NCBI RefSeq assembly: GCF_024713945.1
Contig: NC_134686.1
Span: 1,698,001 to 1,762,000 of the forward strand
Source of the DNA: Dermatophagoides farinae
Taxonomy: Eukaryota > Arthropoda > Arachnida > Sarcoptiformes > Pyroglyphidae
Length of the DNA stretch: 64,000 bases
Reading direction: 5' to 3'
The translations under genes were made by a program, and so were the position numbers. Positions within the stretch are counted from its first letter, which is position 1; every line of letters starts with the position of its first letter. This document shows, piece after piece, positions 1-9,474 of this stretch. Below the pieces are notes generated by a model, which saw only the letters and a list, made by a program, of their open reading frames with translations, made no database searches and had not been told where the DNA came from.

Positions 1-385
1 AGGTCCAATTGGATTGGCCAAAGCAACAACATCGAATACATTACTACAGATTGTAATCATTGTATTGATACGATTATATTATATAATCAATTATCCGTTG
101 GCCACTAGACATTATTTAGAATCATCAAAACAGATACACATTAATCCAATCGATTGTCCATCATTGGCATTCATATCTAAAGATGATCCAATGGTCAATT
201 ATGATGATCATATAAAAACATTTGAAAAACATCGTAATAATGGTCTTATTGCTATGATAAAATCTTGGGATCAATCACCACATGTTGCACATTATGTTAA
301 ATATCCGAACGAATATCGATCAACATTGATAAAATTTCTTGATCAAATAATGTCTAATGATGATGATGATGTTTTAATCAATTAA
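1..385 (+). CDS. TMEM53: TMEM53-like (DUF829) protein, 3' exon only
   Basis: The reading frame is open from base 2 and runs off the left edge, so this is only the last exon. It encodes about 127 residues. A hydrophobic stretch (LLQIVIIVLI) is followed by the typical C-terminal half of the DUF829/TMEM53 alpha/beta-hydrolase-like family: ISKDDPMVNYDDH, then SWDQSPHVAHYVKYPNEY, then a short hydrophobic helix. The KDDP aspartate and the PHVAH histidines sit where the family has its late-fold acidic and histidine residues. TMEM53 proteins are nuclear-envelope or ER membrane proteins; no substrate can be read from this. A second, damaged copy lies at 5971-6290, so this exon lies within, or at the edge of, the duplicated unit that carries the FAR genes. 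Family identification is by remembered conservation. Confidence 0.72.
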   Translation, partial: GPIGLAKATTSNTLLQIVIIVLIRLYYIINYPLATRHYLESSKQIHINPIDCPSLAFISKDDPMVNYDDHIKTFEKHRNNGLIAMIKSWDQSPHVAHYVKYPNEYRSTLIKFLDQIMSNDDDDVLIN

Positions 386-1337
386 AAAGTAAAATCATTT
401 AATGCATTTGAAGGTCATTGATGATAATAGTTAATTATTATGAATTAAATAATTTATGAGAGAATAAAAAATGATTATTTCATTGATTCCAATCAATATT
501 TGATTAATCGATATTAAATAATAATAAAAAATAAATATGAAATAGAAAAAAAATCTATCCATCAATTGATAATTTATGGTTTAGAATGGTATAAGATATA
601 TAGAATGGTAATATATGGAGAGGTGTGAAAAACAATAGATGAAAGTAACAATGATTTGATAACAGAAAGAAAACTGGTTTCATTGACGACGGAATGAATC
701 GGGTTTTGCGCCATTATGCACTGCAGTGCATACAAATTTTCTATTATCGATCATTCATTCGTGATTAACATGATATTCAGACGTCAATCATGGCTAAAAA
801 AGAATATCAATCATTTTGTTGTTTGGTTCAATGTTCATTTGTTTTGTAAACAATTTTTTTTGTTTTGTTTTTTACAATTATCAAATGACAAAATTCTTTA
901 GAAACCTTTTAATCTACACTGTACTCTAGTTTCCTTTCATTGTGCCTGTTTGTTTGTTTCCTTTTATATCGAATTGTTGTTTGCGATATATGGAAATACA
1001 CGTACATATTGAACTGAAAAATTATTATCACTGTGAAGAATCTACCACAGTTTATTTATTTTTTTTTTGCACTGGAAATTATGATTATAATTTCAAGAAT
1101 TGACAGTTGTGATAATCAATAATTTATTGGTCGATTCAAACATGATGGTTTTATTTTTTCACTTATTTTTTCATCTTATCCATCATCTTCATTTAGATTA
1201 ATCTAATGTGTAAAAAGGGTTAGAATACGATATCAAGTGATTATTAATTCTGGAATCAATTTCATTGCCGTTGTTGGGACAACGTTTGTTAAATAAAAAA
1301 AATGTACACGCGTTCATACATACGACGCGTATAAATA
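386..1337. other. Intergenic 5' flank of FAR1
   Basis: This gap lies between the TMEM53-like stop and the FAR1 promoter. It is A+T-rich and duplicated at 3260-3987 and 6291-7427. It includes a CAGACGTCA site at 778-786 where the other two copies have a perfect CRE-type TGACGTCA. No coding signal was seen; the short open frame at 716-901 is poly-T-rich and not conserved in the other copies. Confidence 0.6.
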
Positions 1338-1371
1338 TATAAAAACCATGGTCGATTTCAACATTTGGTCA
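1338..1371 (+). promoter_or_regulatory. FAR1 core promoter (TATA plus initiator)
   Basis: TATAAAAACC begins at 1338. A TCATTTTT initiator-like start has its A at about 1371, roughly 33 bp downstream. The block from TATAAAAACC through AACATTTGGTC and TTCTCGTG is conserved in front of all three FAR genes, and the ATG follows about 57 bp after the putative start. The transcription start is inferred. Confidence 0.55.
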
Positions 1372-1427
1372 TTTTTCTCGTGATTAATTGATTGATTCTA
1401 TGTGAATTCATTTTCATCAATAAAAAA

Positions 1428-3056
1428 ATGACTACCATATCTGAATTTTCTGTATTGAAATTTTATCACGATAAAACCATTTTCATAACTGGTGTCACTG
1501 GATTTGTTGGTAAAGTTTTGTTGGAAAAAATCCTACGACAATGTTCCTGCAAACGTATCTATGTATTGATTCGTGATAAATGTTTTGAAACATCACAAAA
1601 AAGACTCTCAAATCTATTGTCGACATCACCAGTGTTTGAGTTGCATCAAGATAAAATTGATAAAATTTTTGCCATCAATGGTGATATTACCGCTAATGGA
1701 TTAGGTATATCCGTTGAAGATCGCAAAAAATTAATCAATGAAGTTGATGTTGTATTCCATTCAGCTGCGACAGTTAATTTTGATGGCATTACGAAAAAAT
1801 TTATCGAACAAAATATCGATGGTACTGATTCTATTTTAAAGTTATGTAGTGAAATGTTGAATTTGAAATCAATTGTCTATGTATCAACTGCTTATTGTAA
1901 TTGCCATCTTAAAGAGATTGAAGAGAAAATCTACCCAATCGATACTGATCAAGATTTTGAATCATATTTAAATGATTTGAGAATAAATTATGGTGACATC
2001 AGCCTCAAAATTGGTGATGAAGCATTGAAGAATCGACCGAATCCATATACACTCTCCAAATCAATAGCTGAATGGATGATTGAAAAGCGATATTCATCAT
2101 TACCGATAATCATTTGTAGACCATCGATAGTGAATAGTTCGATTAAAGAACCAATACCAGGATGGTGTGATTCAACAGCTGGTGTTGCTGGCTCTGTTCT
2201 TTATTATGGTTTAGGCATATCACGATTAGTAATTATGGATCTTAATGCTAAAGCCGATATTATTCCTGTTGATATTGTTTCAAATGCAGTGATTTGTTCG
2301 GGTGCTTTTCGTGCTTCAAAATTTTATAAAGATGATAAAAAAGTTGTCAACATTACATTGGGTAATAACTCAATTACATGGGGAAAATTAGTCAATGAAA
2401 TTGATCAAATGAAAAATATTGTACAATCAATGAAAACTATACGGCCGATTTCAGTATATGTAAATCCATCACGAACATTATTGGATCGGCTACAATTGAA
2501 TTTGAGAATGATATTTTCGCATTATCTATTCGCATATTTTTTCGATCTGATATGCGTAATAATGATGCAAAAAAGATTTGTGGTGAAACTAATGAATCGT
2601 GTACACAAAGGTATATATTTATTGAAGCCATTCACTTGTAATGGATGGTTATTTCATAATCATAACATTCAATATATGAATGGATTATTACCAGAAAATG
2701 AACGATTATTGTTCAATACGAATGTAAATTCAATTGAATGGGAAAAATATTTTTTTGATTTTGTTCTTGGCTGTCGTCGTTATTTGGTCAAAGATCCAGA
2801 TTCAACATTAAATATGGCTAAACGTCGTTATAATCGAATAGAAATCATTTATACAATATTTATTTTAATCATTCATTCATTATTATATTGGCTATTCAAA
2901 TCATTGGTGCTTCAAACTATTTTATGGTCATCCATTCTTGTTCTTTTTTTCGATTTTATATTTCTTCTCTACATTGGTTATCATCTATTTCAAATCAATG
3001 GAAACATTATCGATGAATTTAAATTTATGACTAAACATTTTTCCAAAAAAAATTGA
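1428..3056 (+). CDS. Fatty acyl-CoA reductase, copy 1 (FAR1)
   Basis: This is an intronless 542-residue fatty acyl-CoA reductase. It would reduce long-chain acyl-CoA to a fatty alcohol with NADPH, feeding wax, ether-lipid or secreted-lipid synthesis. The N-terminal Rossmann domain (NAD_binding_4) has TGVTGFVG at residues 21-28, VSTAY at 152-156, the catalytic pair in PYTLSK (Y207, K211) and CRPSIV near 230. The FAR_C/sterile domain occupies roughly 345-450. A hydrophobic C-terminus (about 485-530) could form one or two membrane anchors, as in ER or peroxisomal FARs. I start at the ATG at 1428, because the frame continues upstream only through a TTG and an unlikely leader. A poly-A signal AATAAAA lies about 30 bp after the stop. 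It is the first of three tandem copies. Residue 135 is Ser where the other copies have Ala. Confidence 0.92.
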   Translation: MTTISEFSVLKFYHDKTIFITGVTGFVGKVLLEKILRQCSCKRIYVLIRDKCFETSQKRLSNLLSTSPVFELHQDKIDKIFAINGDITANGLGISVEDRKKLINEVDVVFHSAATVNFDGITKKFIEQNIDGTDSILKLCSEMLNLKSIVYVSTAYCNCHLKEIEEKIYPIDTDQDFESYLNDLRINYGDISLKIGDEALKNRPNPYTLSKSIAEWMIEKRYSSLPIIICRPSIVNSSIKEPIPGWCDSTAGVAGSVLYYGLGISRLVIMDLNAKADIIPVDIVSNAVICSGAFRASKFYKDDKKVVNITLGNNSITWGKLVNEIDQMKNIVQSMKTIRPISVYVNPSRTLLDRLQLNLRMIFSHYLFAYFFDLICVIMMQKRFVVKLMNRVHKGIYLLKPFTCNGWLFHNHNIQYMNGLLPENERLLFNTNVNSIEWEKYFFDFVLGCRRYLVKDPDSTLNMAKRRYNRIEIIYTIFILIIHSLLYWLFKSLVLQTILWSSILVLFFDFIFLLYIGYHLFQINGNIIDEFKFMTKHFSKKN

Positions 3057-3987
3057 TACACACACAAACATGATGAAATTAATTAAAAATAAAATTTTAT
3101 TCAATTTTCCGTAAATCAATTTCGTTTACATTTTCATGTGAAAAAATTTTTCAACTTTTCATTCAATGACCAAAAATATCAGTACAAGGAAAAAAATGTG
3201 TGTAAAAAAAATATCGAGAGAGATCGTTTTAAAAAAGAAGAATTGATTGATTTGATGTCAATTTTTATGATTAAGATTGAAATAAGATATAGAATGGTAA
3301 TAAATGGAGATGTGAAGAACAATTTTACAGAAAAAAAACTGAAACTTCAATATAAATCTGATCATTCATTCGGGAATACCACGATATTCTGACGTCAATC
3401 ATGGCTAAAAAAGAATATGATTATATATATCTCTCAATCATTTTGTTTGGTTCAATGTTCATTTGTTTTGTAAACATTTCAAAATTATAATCAAACAACG
3501 TAACTACCAAAATCTTTTAATCTATACTGTACTCTAGTTTCCTTTCTGTGTGCGTGTTTGTTTGTTTCCTTTCATTACATTGTTGTTTGCGATAAATGGA
3601 AAAACATATTGAACTGAAAAAACTATTATCATTTGGGAAAATATGAAGAATTTTACAACAGTTTTGCACAGGAAATCATGATAATAATTTCAAGTATTGA
3701 AATGACCAATAAATTATTGATTATCGTAGATGAAATCAAATAATTTCAAACATGATGGTTTCATTTCTTCACTTATTTTTCATTTGTATCCCTCATCTTC
3801 ATTTAGATTAATATCAGTGTGAAAAAAGAGGGATAGATTGCCTATCAAGTGGTTATTAATTTTGGAATCAATTTCATTGACGTTGCTGTTACAACGTTTG
3901 ATAAATAAAAAAAAACTGTACATGCTTTCATATGTACGGCGCTTATCCAAATTGATTTCAAACAAACAAATGAAATGATCAGGGATT
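3057..3987. other. FAR1-FAR2 spacer
   Basis: The first ~200 bp match the 3' flank of the other FAR genes, and the remainder matches the duplicated 5' flank. The junction appears to fall around 3260-3300, where a conserved AGAATGGTAATA segment resumes, so the TMEM53-like tail is skipped in this repeat. A perfect TGACGTCA lies at 3390-3397. The open frame at 3138-3392 is A/T-rich, crosses this junction and is not credible. Confidence 0.6.
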
Positions 3988-4022
3988 ATAAAAACCCTGG
4001 TCGATTTTAACATTTGTTCATT
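3988..4022 (+). promoter_or_regulatory. FAR2 core promoter (TATA plus initiator)
   Basis: TATAAAAACC starts at 3988 and a TTCATTATTCTCGTG initiator-like block lies about 33 bp downstream. This is the same arrangement as before FAR1 and FAR3. Differences are an extra upstream segment shared with FAR3 (TTTCAAA..AACAAATGAAATGAT) and small substitutions (CCCTGG for CCATGG). Confidence 0.55.
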
Positions 4023-4072
4023 ATTCTCGTGATTGATTGATTCTATGTAAATTCATTTTCATCAATAAAAAA

Positions 4073-5701
4073 ATGACTCCCACATCTGAATTTTCTGTAT
4101 TGAAATTTTATCATGATAAAACCATTTTCATAACCGGTGTCACTGGATTTGTTGGTAAAGTTTTGTTGGAAAAAATTCTACGACAATGTTCCTGCAAACG
4201 TATCTATGTATTGATTCGTGATAAATGTTTTGAAACATCACAAAAAAGACTCTCAAATCTATTGTCAACATCGCCAGTGTTTGAATTGCATCAAGATAAA
4301 ATTGATAAAATTTTTGCCATCAATGGTGATATTACCGCTAATGGATTAGGTATATCCGTTGAAGATCGCAAAAAATTAATCAATGAAGTTGATGTTGTAT
4401 TCCATTCTGCTGCGACAGTTAATTTTGATGGCATTACGAAAAAATTTATCGAACAAAATATCGATGGTACTGATGCTATTTTAAAGTTATGTAGTGAAAT
4501 GTTGAATTTGAAATCAATTGTCTATGTATCAACTGCTTATTGTAATTGTCATCTTAAAGAGATTGAAGAGAAAATCTATCCAATCGATACTGATCAAGAT
4601 TTTGAATCATATTTAAATGATTTGAGAATAAATTTTGGCGACATCAGCCTCAAAATCGGCGATGAAGCATTGAAGAATCGACCGAATCCATATACACTCT
4701 CCAAATCAATAGCTGAATGGATGATTGAAAAGCGATATTCATCATTACCGATAATCATTTGTAGACCATCGATAGTGAATAGTTCGATTAAAGAACCAAT
4801 GCCAGGATGGTGTGATTCAAAAGCCGGTGTTGCTGGCGTCGTTCTTTGTAGTGCTTTAGGAATATCACGATTAGTGATTATGGATCTTAATGCTAAAGCC
4901 GATATTATCCCTGTTGATATTGTTGTAAATGCAATGATTTGTTCGGGTGCTTTTCGTGCTTCCAAATTTTATACAGATGATAAAAAAGTTGCCAACATTA
5001 CATTGGGTGATAACTCCATTACATGGGGAAAATTATTCTATGAAACTATTCGAATAAAAAATGTTGTACCACCAATGAAAACTATACGACCGGTTTCAGT
5101 ATATGTAAATCCATCACGAACATTATTGGATCGGCTACAATTGAATTTGAGAATGATATTTTCGCATTATCTATTCGCATATTTATTCGATCTGATATGC
5201 GTAATAATGATGCAGAAAAGATTTATGGTGAAACTATTGGATCGTGTTCAGAAAGGTATATATTTATTGAAGCCATTCACTTGTAATGAATGGTTATTTC
5301 ATAATAATAACATCCAACATATGAATGGATTATTGCCAAAAAATGAACGATTATTATTCAATACGAATGTTCATTCAATTGAATGGGAAAAATATTTTTT
5401 TGATTTTGTTCTTGGCTGTCGTCGTTATTTGGTCAAAGATCCAGATTCAACATTAAATATGGCTAAACGTCGTTATAATCGTTTAGAAATCCTTTATACA
5501 ATATTCATTTTAATCATTCATTCATTATTATATTGGCTATTCAAATCATTGGTGCTTCAAACTATTTTATGGTCATCAATTCTTGTTCTTTTTTTCGATT
5601 TTCTATTTCTTCTTTACATTGGTTATCATCTATTTCAAATCAATGGAAACATTATCGATGAATTTAAATTTATGACTAAACATTTTTCCAAAAAAAATTG
5701 A
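4073..5701 (+). CDS. Fatty acyl-CoA reductase, copy 2 (FAR2)
   Basis: This is a second intronless 542-residue FAR with the same domain layout. TGVTGFVG, VSTAY, PYTLSK (Y207/K211), CRPSIV, the FAR_C domain and the hydrophobic C-terminus are all intact, so it should be catalytically competent. The N-terminal ~240 residues are almost identical to FAR1, apart from the second-residue region (MTPTSEF) and scattered single changes. Residues about 243-345 differ much more: CDSKAGVAGVVLCSALG, KLFYETIRIKNVVPP and others. The middle segment lines the substrate side of the Rossmann/FAR_C interface in this family, so chain-length preference could differ; that is inference. The start is the ATG at 4073, since the upstream extension again depends on a TTG. 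The 3' flank has a poly-A signal like FAR1. Confidence 0.92.
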   Translation: MTPTSEFSVLKFYHDKTIFITGVTGFVGKVLLEKILRQCSCKRIYVLIRDKCFETSQKRLSNLLSTSPVFELHQDKIDKIFAINGDITANGLGISVEDRKKLINEVDVVFHSAATVNFDGITKKFIEQNIDGTDAILKLCSEMLNLKSIVYVSTAYCNCHLKEIEEKIYPIDTDQDFESYLNDLRINFGDISLKIGDEALKNRPNPYTLSKSIAEWMIEKRYSSLPIIICRPSIVNSSIKEPMPGWCDSKAGVAGVVLCSALGISRLVIMDLNAKADIIPVDIVVNAMICSGAFRASKFYTDDKKVANITLGDNSITWGKLFYETIRIKNVVPPMKTIRPVSVYVNPSRTLLDRLQLNLRMIFSHYLFAYLFDLICVIMMQKRFMVKLLDRVQKGIYLLKPFTCNEWLFHNNNIQHMNGLLPKNERLLFNTNVHSIEWEKYFFDFVLGCRRYLVKDPDSTLNMAKRRYNRLEILYTIFILIIHSLLYWLFKSLVLQTILWSSILVLFFDFLFLLYIGYHLFQINGNIIDEFKFMTKHFSKKN

Positions 5702-5970
5702 TACACACACAAACATGATGAAATTAATTAAAAATAAAATTTTATTCAATTTTCCGTAAATCAATTTCGTTTACATTTTTGATGTGAAAAAATTTTAAAT
5801 TTTTTCAAGTTTTCATTCAATGACCATAGATGACAGTACAAGGGAAAGAATGTGTGTATAAAAAACGTAAAAAAAATTAATTAATTGTGTATTTTGTATT
5901 TGAAATTGAAATTTGAAATAACAACCATGATAATGATAAAAATGTTGTTGTTTATAATTCTTGTCAACAG
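5702..5970. other. FAR2 3' flank
   Basis: A duplicated 3' flank (AATAAAATTTTATTC poly-A region) is followed by A+T-rich DNA. It ends in a splice-acceptor-like TTCTTGTCAACAG that belongs to the TMEM53-like fragment. Confidence 0.5.
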
Positions 5971-6290
5971 GTGTCATTATTGATTCAGCTGTCTATATGA
6001 ATGATGGTCCAATATATTGGATTAGCATCATCAAAACAGATACACATGTTAATCCAATCGATTGTCCATCAATGGTTTTCATATCGAAATATGATCCAAT
6101 GGTCAATTATGATGATCATGCAAAGAAAAAAACATTTGAAAAACATCATAATAATGATCTTATTGCTATGATAAAATCTTGGAATCAATCATCACATGGT
6201 GCAAATTATCTTAAATATTCAGATGAATATCGATCAACATTGATGAAATTATGTTTCAATGAATTAAAAATGAAATCATTTAATGGCTGA
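5971..6290 (+). pseudogene. Broken TMEM53-like 3' exon (duplicated fragment)
   Basis: After a good acceptor (GTCAACAG) the frame reads GVIIDSAVYMNDGPI, then SIIKTDTHVNPIDCPS, YDPMVNYDDH and a degraded C-terminus. It clearly matches the DUF829/TMEM53 tail at 1-385. Compared with that copy, it has lost about 100 bp just after GPI, removing the hydrophobic membrane segment. It gained two lysines in the DDHAKKKTFEK stretch, changed PHVAHY to SHGANY (a conserved His lost) and has a shortened C-terminus. No upstream exons are present, because the DNA before it is the FAR2 3' flank. It is therefore best read as a truncated non-functional by-product of the tandem duplication. Confidence 0.75.
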
Positions 6291-7427
6291 AGGTCATTAA
6301 ATGATCAAAACTCAATTGATGAGAGAGAGAGAGAAAAAAAATGATTATTATTTCCTTTATTCATATCAATATTTGATCAATCGATATTTAATAATAATAA
6401 TAATAAATATGAAATAGAAAAAATCTATCCATCAATTTATAGCAACAATGTATCGAATTGAATGATTGCAGAATTGAAATGGATAATAAGGAAAATTATT
6501 AATTGCTGTATTTGGAAACAAAAAAATAACATCCAGACATTTAGGGTACTTTTCCCTATGGTAAATAATCCATTCTTCTTCTTTTGGCAAATGAAACAAA
6601 ACAAAACAAAACAAAACAAAATGAACATGAAATGATGATCAAACCAACTTTATAGTAAATAAACAAATTAAATTCAATTATTATTATTATTACACAAAGA
6701 GTGTATACAAATTTTTATATTCATCTATAAACAATTTTTTATTATCGATGTGTTCAATATAAAATATCTAATCATTCATTCGTGAATACCATGATATTCT
6801 GACGTCAATCAGGGCTAAAAAAGAATATCAATCATTTTATTGTTTGGTTCAATGTTCATTTGTTTTGTAAACAATTTTTTTTTTTTTTACAATTATCAAT
6901 TGATGAAATTCTTTAGAAACATTTTTAATCTACACTGTACTCTAGTTTCCTTTCCGTGTGCGTGTTTGTTTGTTTCCTTTTATATTGAATTGTTGTTTGC
7001 GATATATGGAAAAAACTACGCACAATTGAAATTGGAAAAATTATTATCACCGTGATGAATCTACCATAGTTTTGTTTATTTTTTTTTGCACTGGAAATCA
7101 TGATGATGATAATTTCATGTATTGAAATGACCAATAAATAAATTATTAATTATCGTTGATGAAATCAAATAATATTTCAAACATGATGATTTCATTTCTT
7201 CATTTATTTTTCATTTGTATCCCTCATCTTCATTTCGGATTAATATCAGTGTGAAGAAGAGGGATAGAATATAGTGGTTATTAATTTTGGAATCAATTTC
7301 ATTGCCGTTGTTGTAACAATGTTTAAAAAAAAAAAATGTACATGCGTTAATCGCATTGATAAATGTTTTTGCAAGTACGGCGCTTATCCATGTTGATTTC
7401 AAAGAAACAAATGAAATGATGAGTGGC
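6291..7427. other. FAR3 5' flank
   Basis: This is duplicated intergenic DNA corresponding to 386-1337. It contains a perfect TGACGTCA at 6800-6807, AAAAC pentamer repeats near 6597-6620 and ATT repeats near 6679. Minus-strand open frames here (6432-6628, 6925-7134, 7211-7402) are poly-A/T artefacts. Confidence 0.55.
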
Positions 7428-7461
7428 TATAAAAACCATGGCTGATTTCAACATTTGGTCA
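7428..7461 (+). promoter_or_regulatory. FAR3 core promoter (TATA plus initiator)
   Basis: TATAAAAACC starts at 7428 and the TCATTTTTCTCGTG initiator-like motif has its A at about 7461, a 33-bp spacing identical to FAR1. The surrounding block is conserved in all three copies. Confidence 0.55.
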
Positions 7462-7527
7462 TTTTTCTCGTGATTGATTGATCGATTGTATGTGAATTCC
7501 TCAATAACAAAAAAAAAAAAAAATAAA

Positions 7528-9156
7528 ATGACTACCATATCTGAATTTTCTGTATTGGAATTTTATCACGATAAAACCATTTTTATAACCGGTGTCACTG
7601 GATTTGTTGGTAAAGTTTTGTTGGAAAAAATCCTACGACAATGTTCCTGCAAACGTATCTATGTATTGATTCGTGATAAATGTTTTGAAACATCACAAAA
7701 AAGACTTTCAAATCTATTGTCAACATCACCAGTATTTGAATTGCATCAAGATAAAATTGATAAAATTTTTGCCATCAATGGTGATATTACCGTTAATGGA
7801 TTAGGTATATCCGTTGAAGATCGCAAAAAATTAATCAATGAAGTTGATGTTGTATTCCATTCAGCTGCGACTGTTAATTTTGATGGCATTACGAAAAAAT
7901 TTATCGAACAAAATATCGATGGTACTGATGCTATTTTAAAGTTATGTAGTGAAATGTTGAATTTGAAATCAATTGTCTATGTATCAACTGCTTATTGTAA
8001 TTGCCATCTTAAAGAGATTGAAGAGAAAATCTACCCAATCGATACTGATCAAGATTTTGAATCATATTTAAATGATTTGAGAATAAATTATGGTGACATC
8101 AGCCTCAAAATTGGTGATGAAGCATTGAAGAATCGACCGAATCCATATACACTCTCCAAATCAATAGCTGAATGGATGATTGAAAAACGATATTCATCCT
8201 TACCGGTAATCATTTGTAGACCATCGATAGTGAATAGTTCGATTAAAGAACCAATACCAGGATGGTGTGATTCAACAGCTGGTGTTGCTGGCTCCGTTCT
8301 TTGTAATGGTTTAGGCATATCACGATTAGTGATTATGGATCTTAATGCTAAAGCCGACATTATTCCTGTTGATATTGTTGTAAATGCAATGATTTGTTCG
8401 GGTGCTTTTCGTGCTTCCAATTTTTATAAAGATGATAAAAAAGTTGTCAACATTACATTGGGTGATAACTCAATTACATGGGGAAAATTAGTCAATGAAA
8501 CTGATCGAATGAAAAATGTTACACCATCAATGAAAACTATACGACCGGTTTCAGTATATGTAAATCCATCACGAACATTATTGGATCGGCTACAATTGAA
8601 TCTGATAATGATATTTTCACATTATCTATTCGCATATTTATTCGATCTGATATGTGTAATAATGATGCAAAAAAGATTTATGGTGAAACTAATGGATCGT
8701 GTACACAAAGGTATATATTTATTGAAGCCATTCACTTGTAATGGATGGTTATTTCATAATCATAACATTCAATATATGAATGGATTATTACCAGAAAATG
8801 AACGATCATTATTCAATACGAATGTAAATTCAATTGAATGGGAAACATATTTTTATAATTTTGTTCTTGGCTGTCGTCGTTATTTGGTCAATGATCCAGA
8901 TTCAACATTAAATATGGCTAAACGTCGTTATAATCGTATAGAAATCATTTATACAATATCCATTTTAATCATTCATTCATTATTATATTGGCTATTCAAA
9001 TCAATGGTGCTTCAAACTATATTATGGTCATCCATTCTAATTCTTTTTTTCGATTTTCTATTTCTTCTCTATATTGGTTATCATCTATTTGAAATCAATG
9101 GAAACATAATCGATGAACTTCAATTTATGACCAAACATTTTTCTAAAGAAAATTGA
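7528..9156 (+). CDS. Fatty acyl-CoA reductase, copy 3 (FAR3)
   Basis: This is the third 542-residue intronless FAR. All landmarks are intact: TGVTGFVG (21-28), VSTAY, PYTLSK (Y207/K211), CRPSIV, FAR_C region and hydrophobic C-terminal anchor. In the variable middle segment it resembles FAR1 (CDSTAGVAGSVL) but shares other residues with FAR2 (TIRPVSVYVNP, VVNAMICSG), so it looks mosaic. Unique changes include K11E (SVLEFYHDK), A89V and an altered C-terminal stretch (EWETYFYNFVLG, FEINGNIIDELQ). The ATG at 7528 is preceded by a 15-base A run, and the apparent upstream extension starts with TTG, so I reject it. It is convergent with the NKAIN-like gene, whose stop lies about 320 bp away. Confidence 0.92.
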   Translation: MTTISEFSVLEFYHDKTIFITGVTGFVGKVLLEKILRQCSCKRIYVLIRDKCFETSQKRLSNLLSTSPVFELHQDKIDKIFAINGDITVNGLGISVEDRKKLINEVDVVFHSAATVNFDGITKKFIEQNIDGTDAILKLCSEMLNLKSIVYVSTAYCNCHLKEIEEKIYPIDTDQDFESYLNDLRINYGDISLKIGDEALKNRPNPYTLSKSIAEWMIEKRYSSLPVIICRPSIVNSSIKEPIPGWCDSTAGVAGSVLCNGLGISRLVIMDLNAKADIIPVDIVVNAMICSGAFRASNFYKDDKKVVNITLGDNSITWGKLVNETDRMKNVTPSMKTIRPVSVYVNPSRTLLDRLQLNLIMIFSHYLFAYLFDLICVIMMQKRFMVKLMDRVHKGIYLLKPFTCNGWLFHNHNIQYMNGLLPENERSLFNTNVNSIEWETYFYNFVLGCRRYLVNDPDSTLNMAKRRYNRIEIIYTISILIIHSLLYWLFKSMVLQTILWSSILILFFDFLFLLYIGYHLFEINGNIIDELQFMTKHFSKEN

Positions 9157-9474
9157 TACACACACACACCCACACACACATGATGAAATTAATTAAAAAT
9201 AAAAAATTTTTATTCAATTTTCTGAAAATCAATTTTGTTTGATAATAAAAAATTTTTAAATTCTTTCAAGTTTCCATTTCAAAGACGATAGATGTCAGTA
9301 CAAGGAAAAGAATGTGTGTAAAAAAAAGTAGAAAAAAATAAATTAATTCTATGTACAAAGAATAGTGTTTGAGATCGATTTTTTTTAAAAAAAAGAATTG
9401 ATTGATTTGAAGTCAATTTTTTTTATGGTAAGTGGGCAAATAAAAAAAAACATTCACACTATCAAATAAATATA
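9157..9474. other. Convergent 3' spacer between FAR3 and NKAIN
   Basis: It contains a (CA)n-like 3' flank of FAR3 with a poly-A signal region, followed by A-rich DNA. It should hold both 3' UTRs. No coding signal was seen. Confidence 0.5.

Larger units (their letters stand above)
1..9250 (+). repeat. Segmental tandem duplication carrying TMEM53-like tail and FAR genes
   Basis: Three blocks share the same order: 5' flank, TATA promoter, FAR gene and 3' flank. FAR coding regions lie at 1428-3056, 4073-5701 and 7528-9156, each exactly 1629 bp. The flanks are also repeated. The stretch GATATTC(T/A)GACGTCAATCA occurs near 773, 3383 and 6793. A common 3' flank (TGATACACACACA... then AATTAAAAATAAAA) follows every stop. 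The TMEM53-like tail precedes FAR1 and FAR3 but is missing before FAR2. Spacing is 2.65 kb between FAR1 and FAR2 and 3.45 kb between FAR2 and FAR3. This implies two duplications with different breakpoints, or one duplication followed by a deletion. Confidence 0.88.

Noticed and set aside
1392-1427. 12-codon N-terminal extension of FAR1 (likewise 4037-4072 and 7474-7527)
   Set aside because: The extension starts with TTG, is not conserved in FAR3 and lies in the 5' UTR. The ATG just before the conserved FAR N-terminus is preferred.
4594-4965. 123-codon minus-strand frame inside FAR2 (and its equivalent at 8088-8420 in FAR3)
   Set aside because: It is the antisense shadow of the conserved FAR coding region. 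It is shared only because the genes are duplicates and has no domain of its own.
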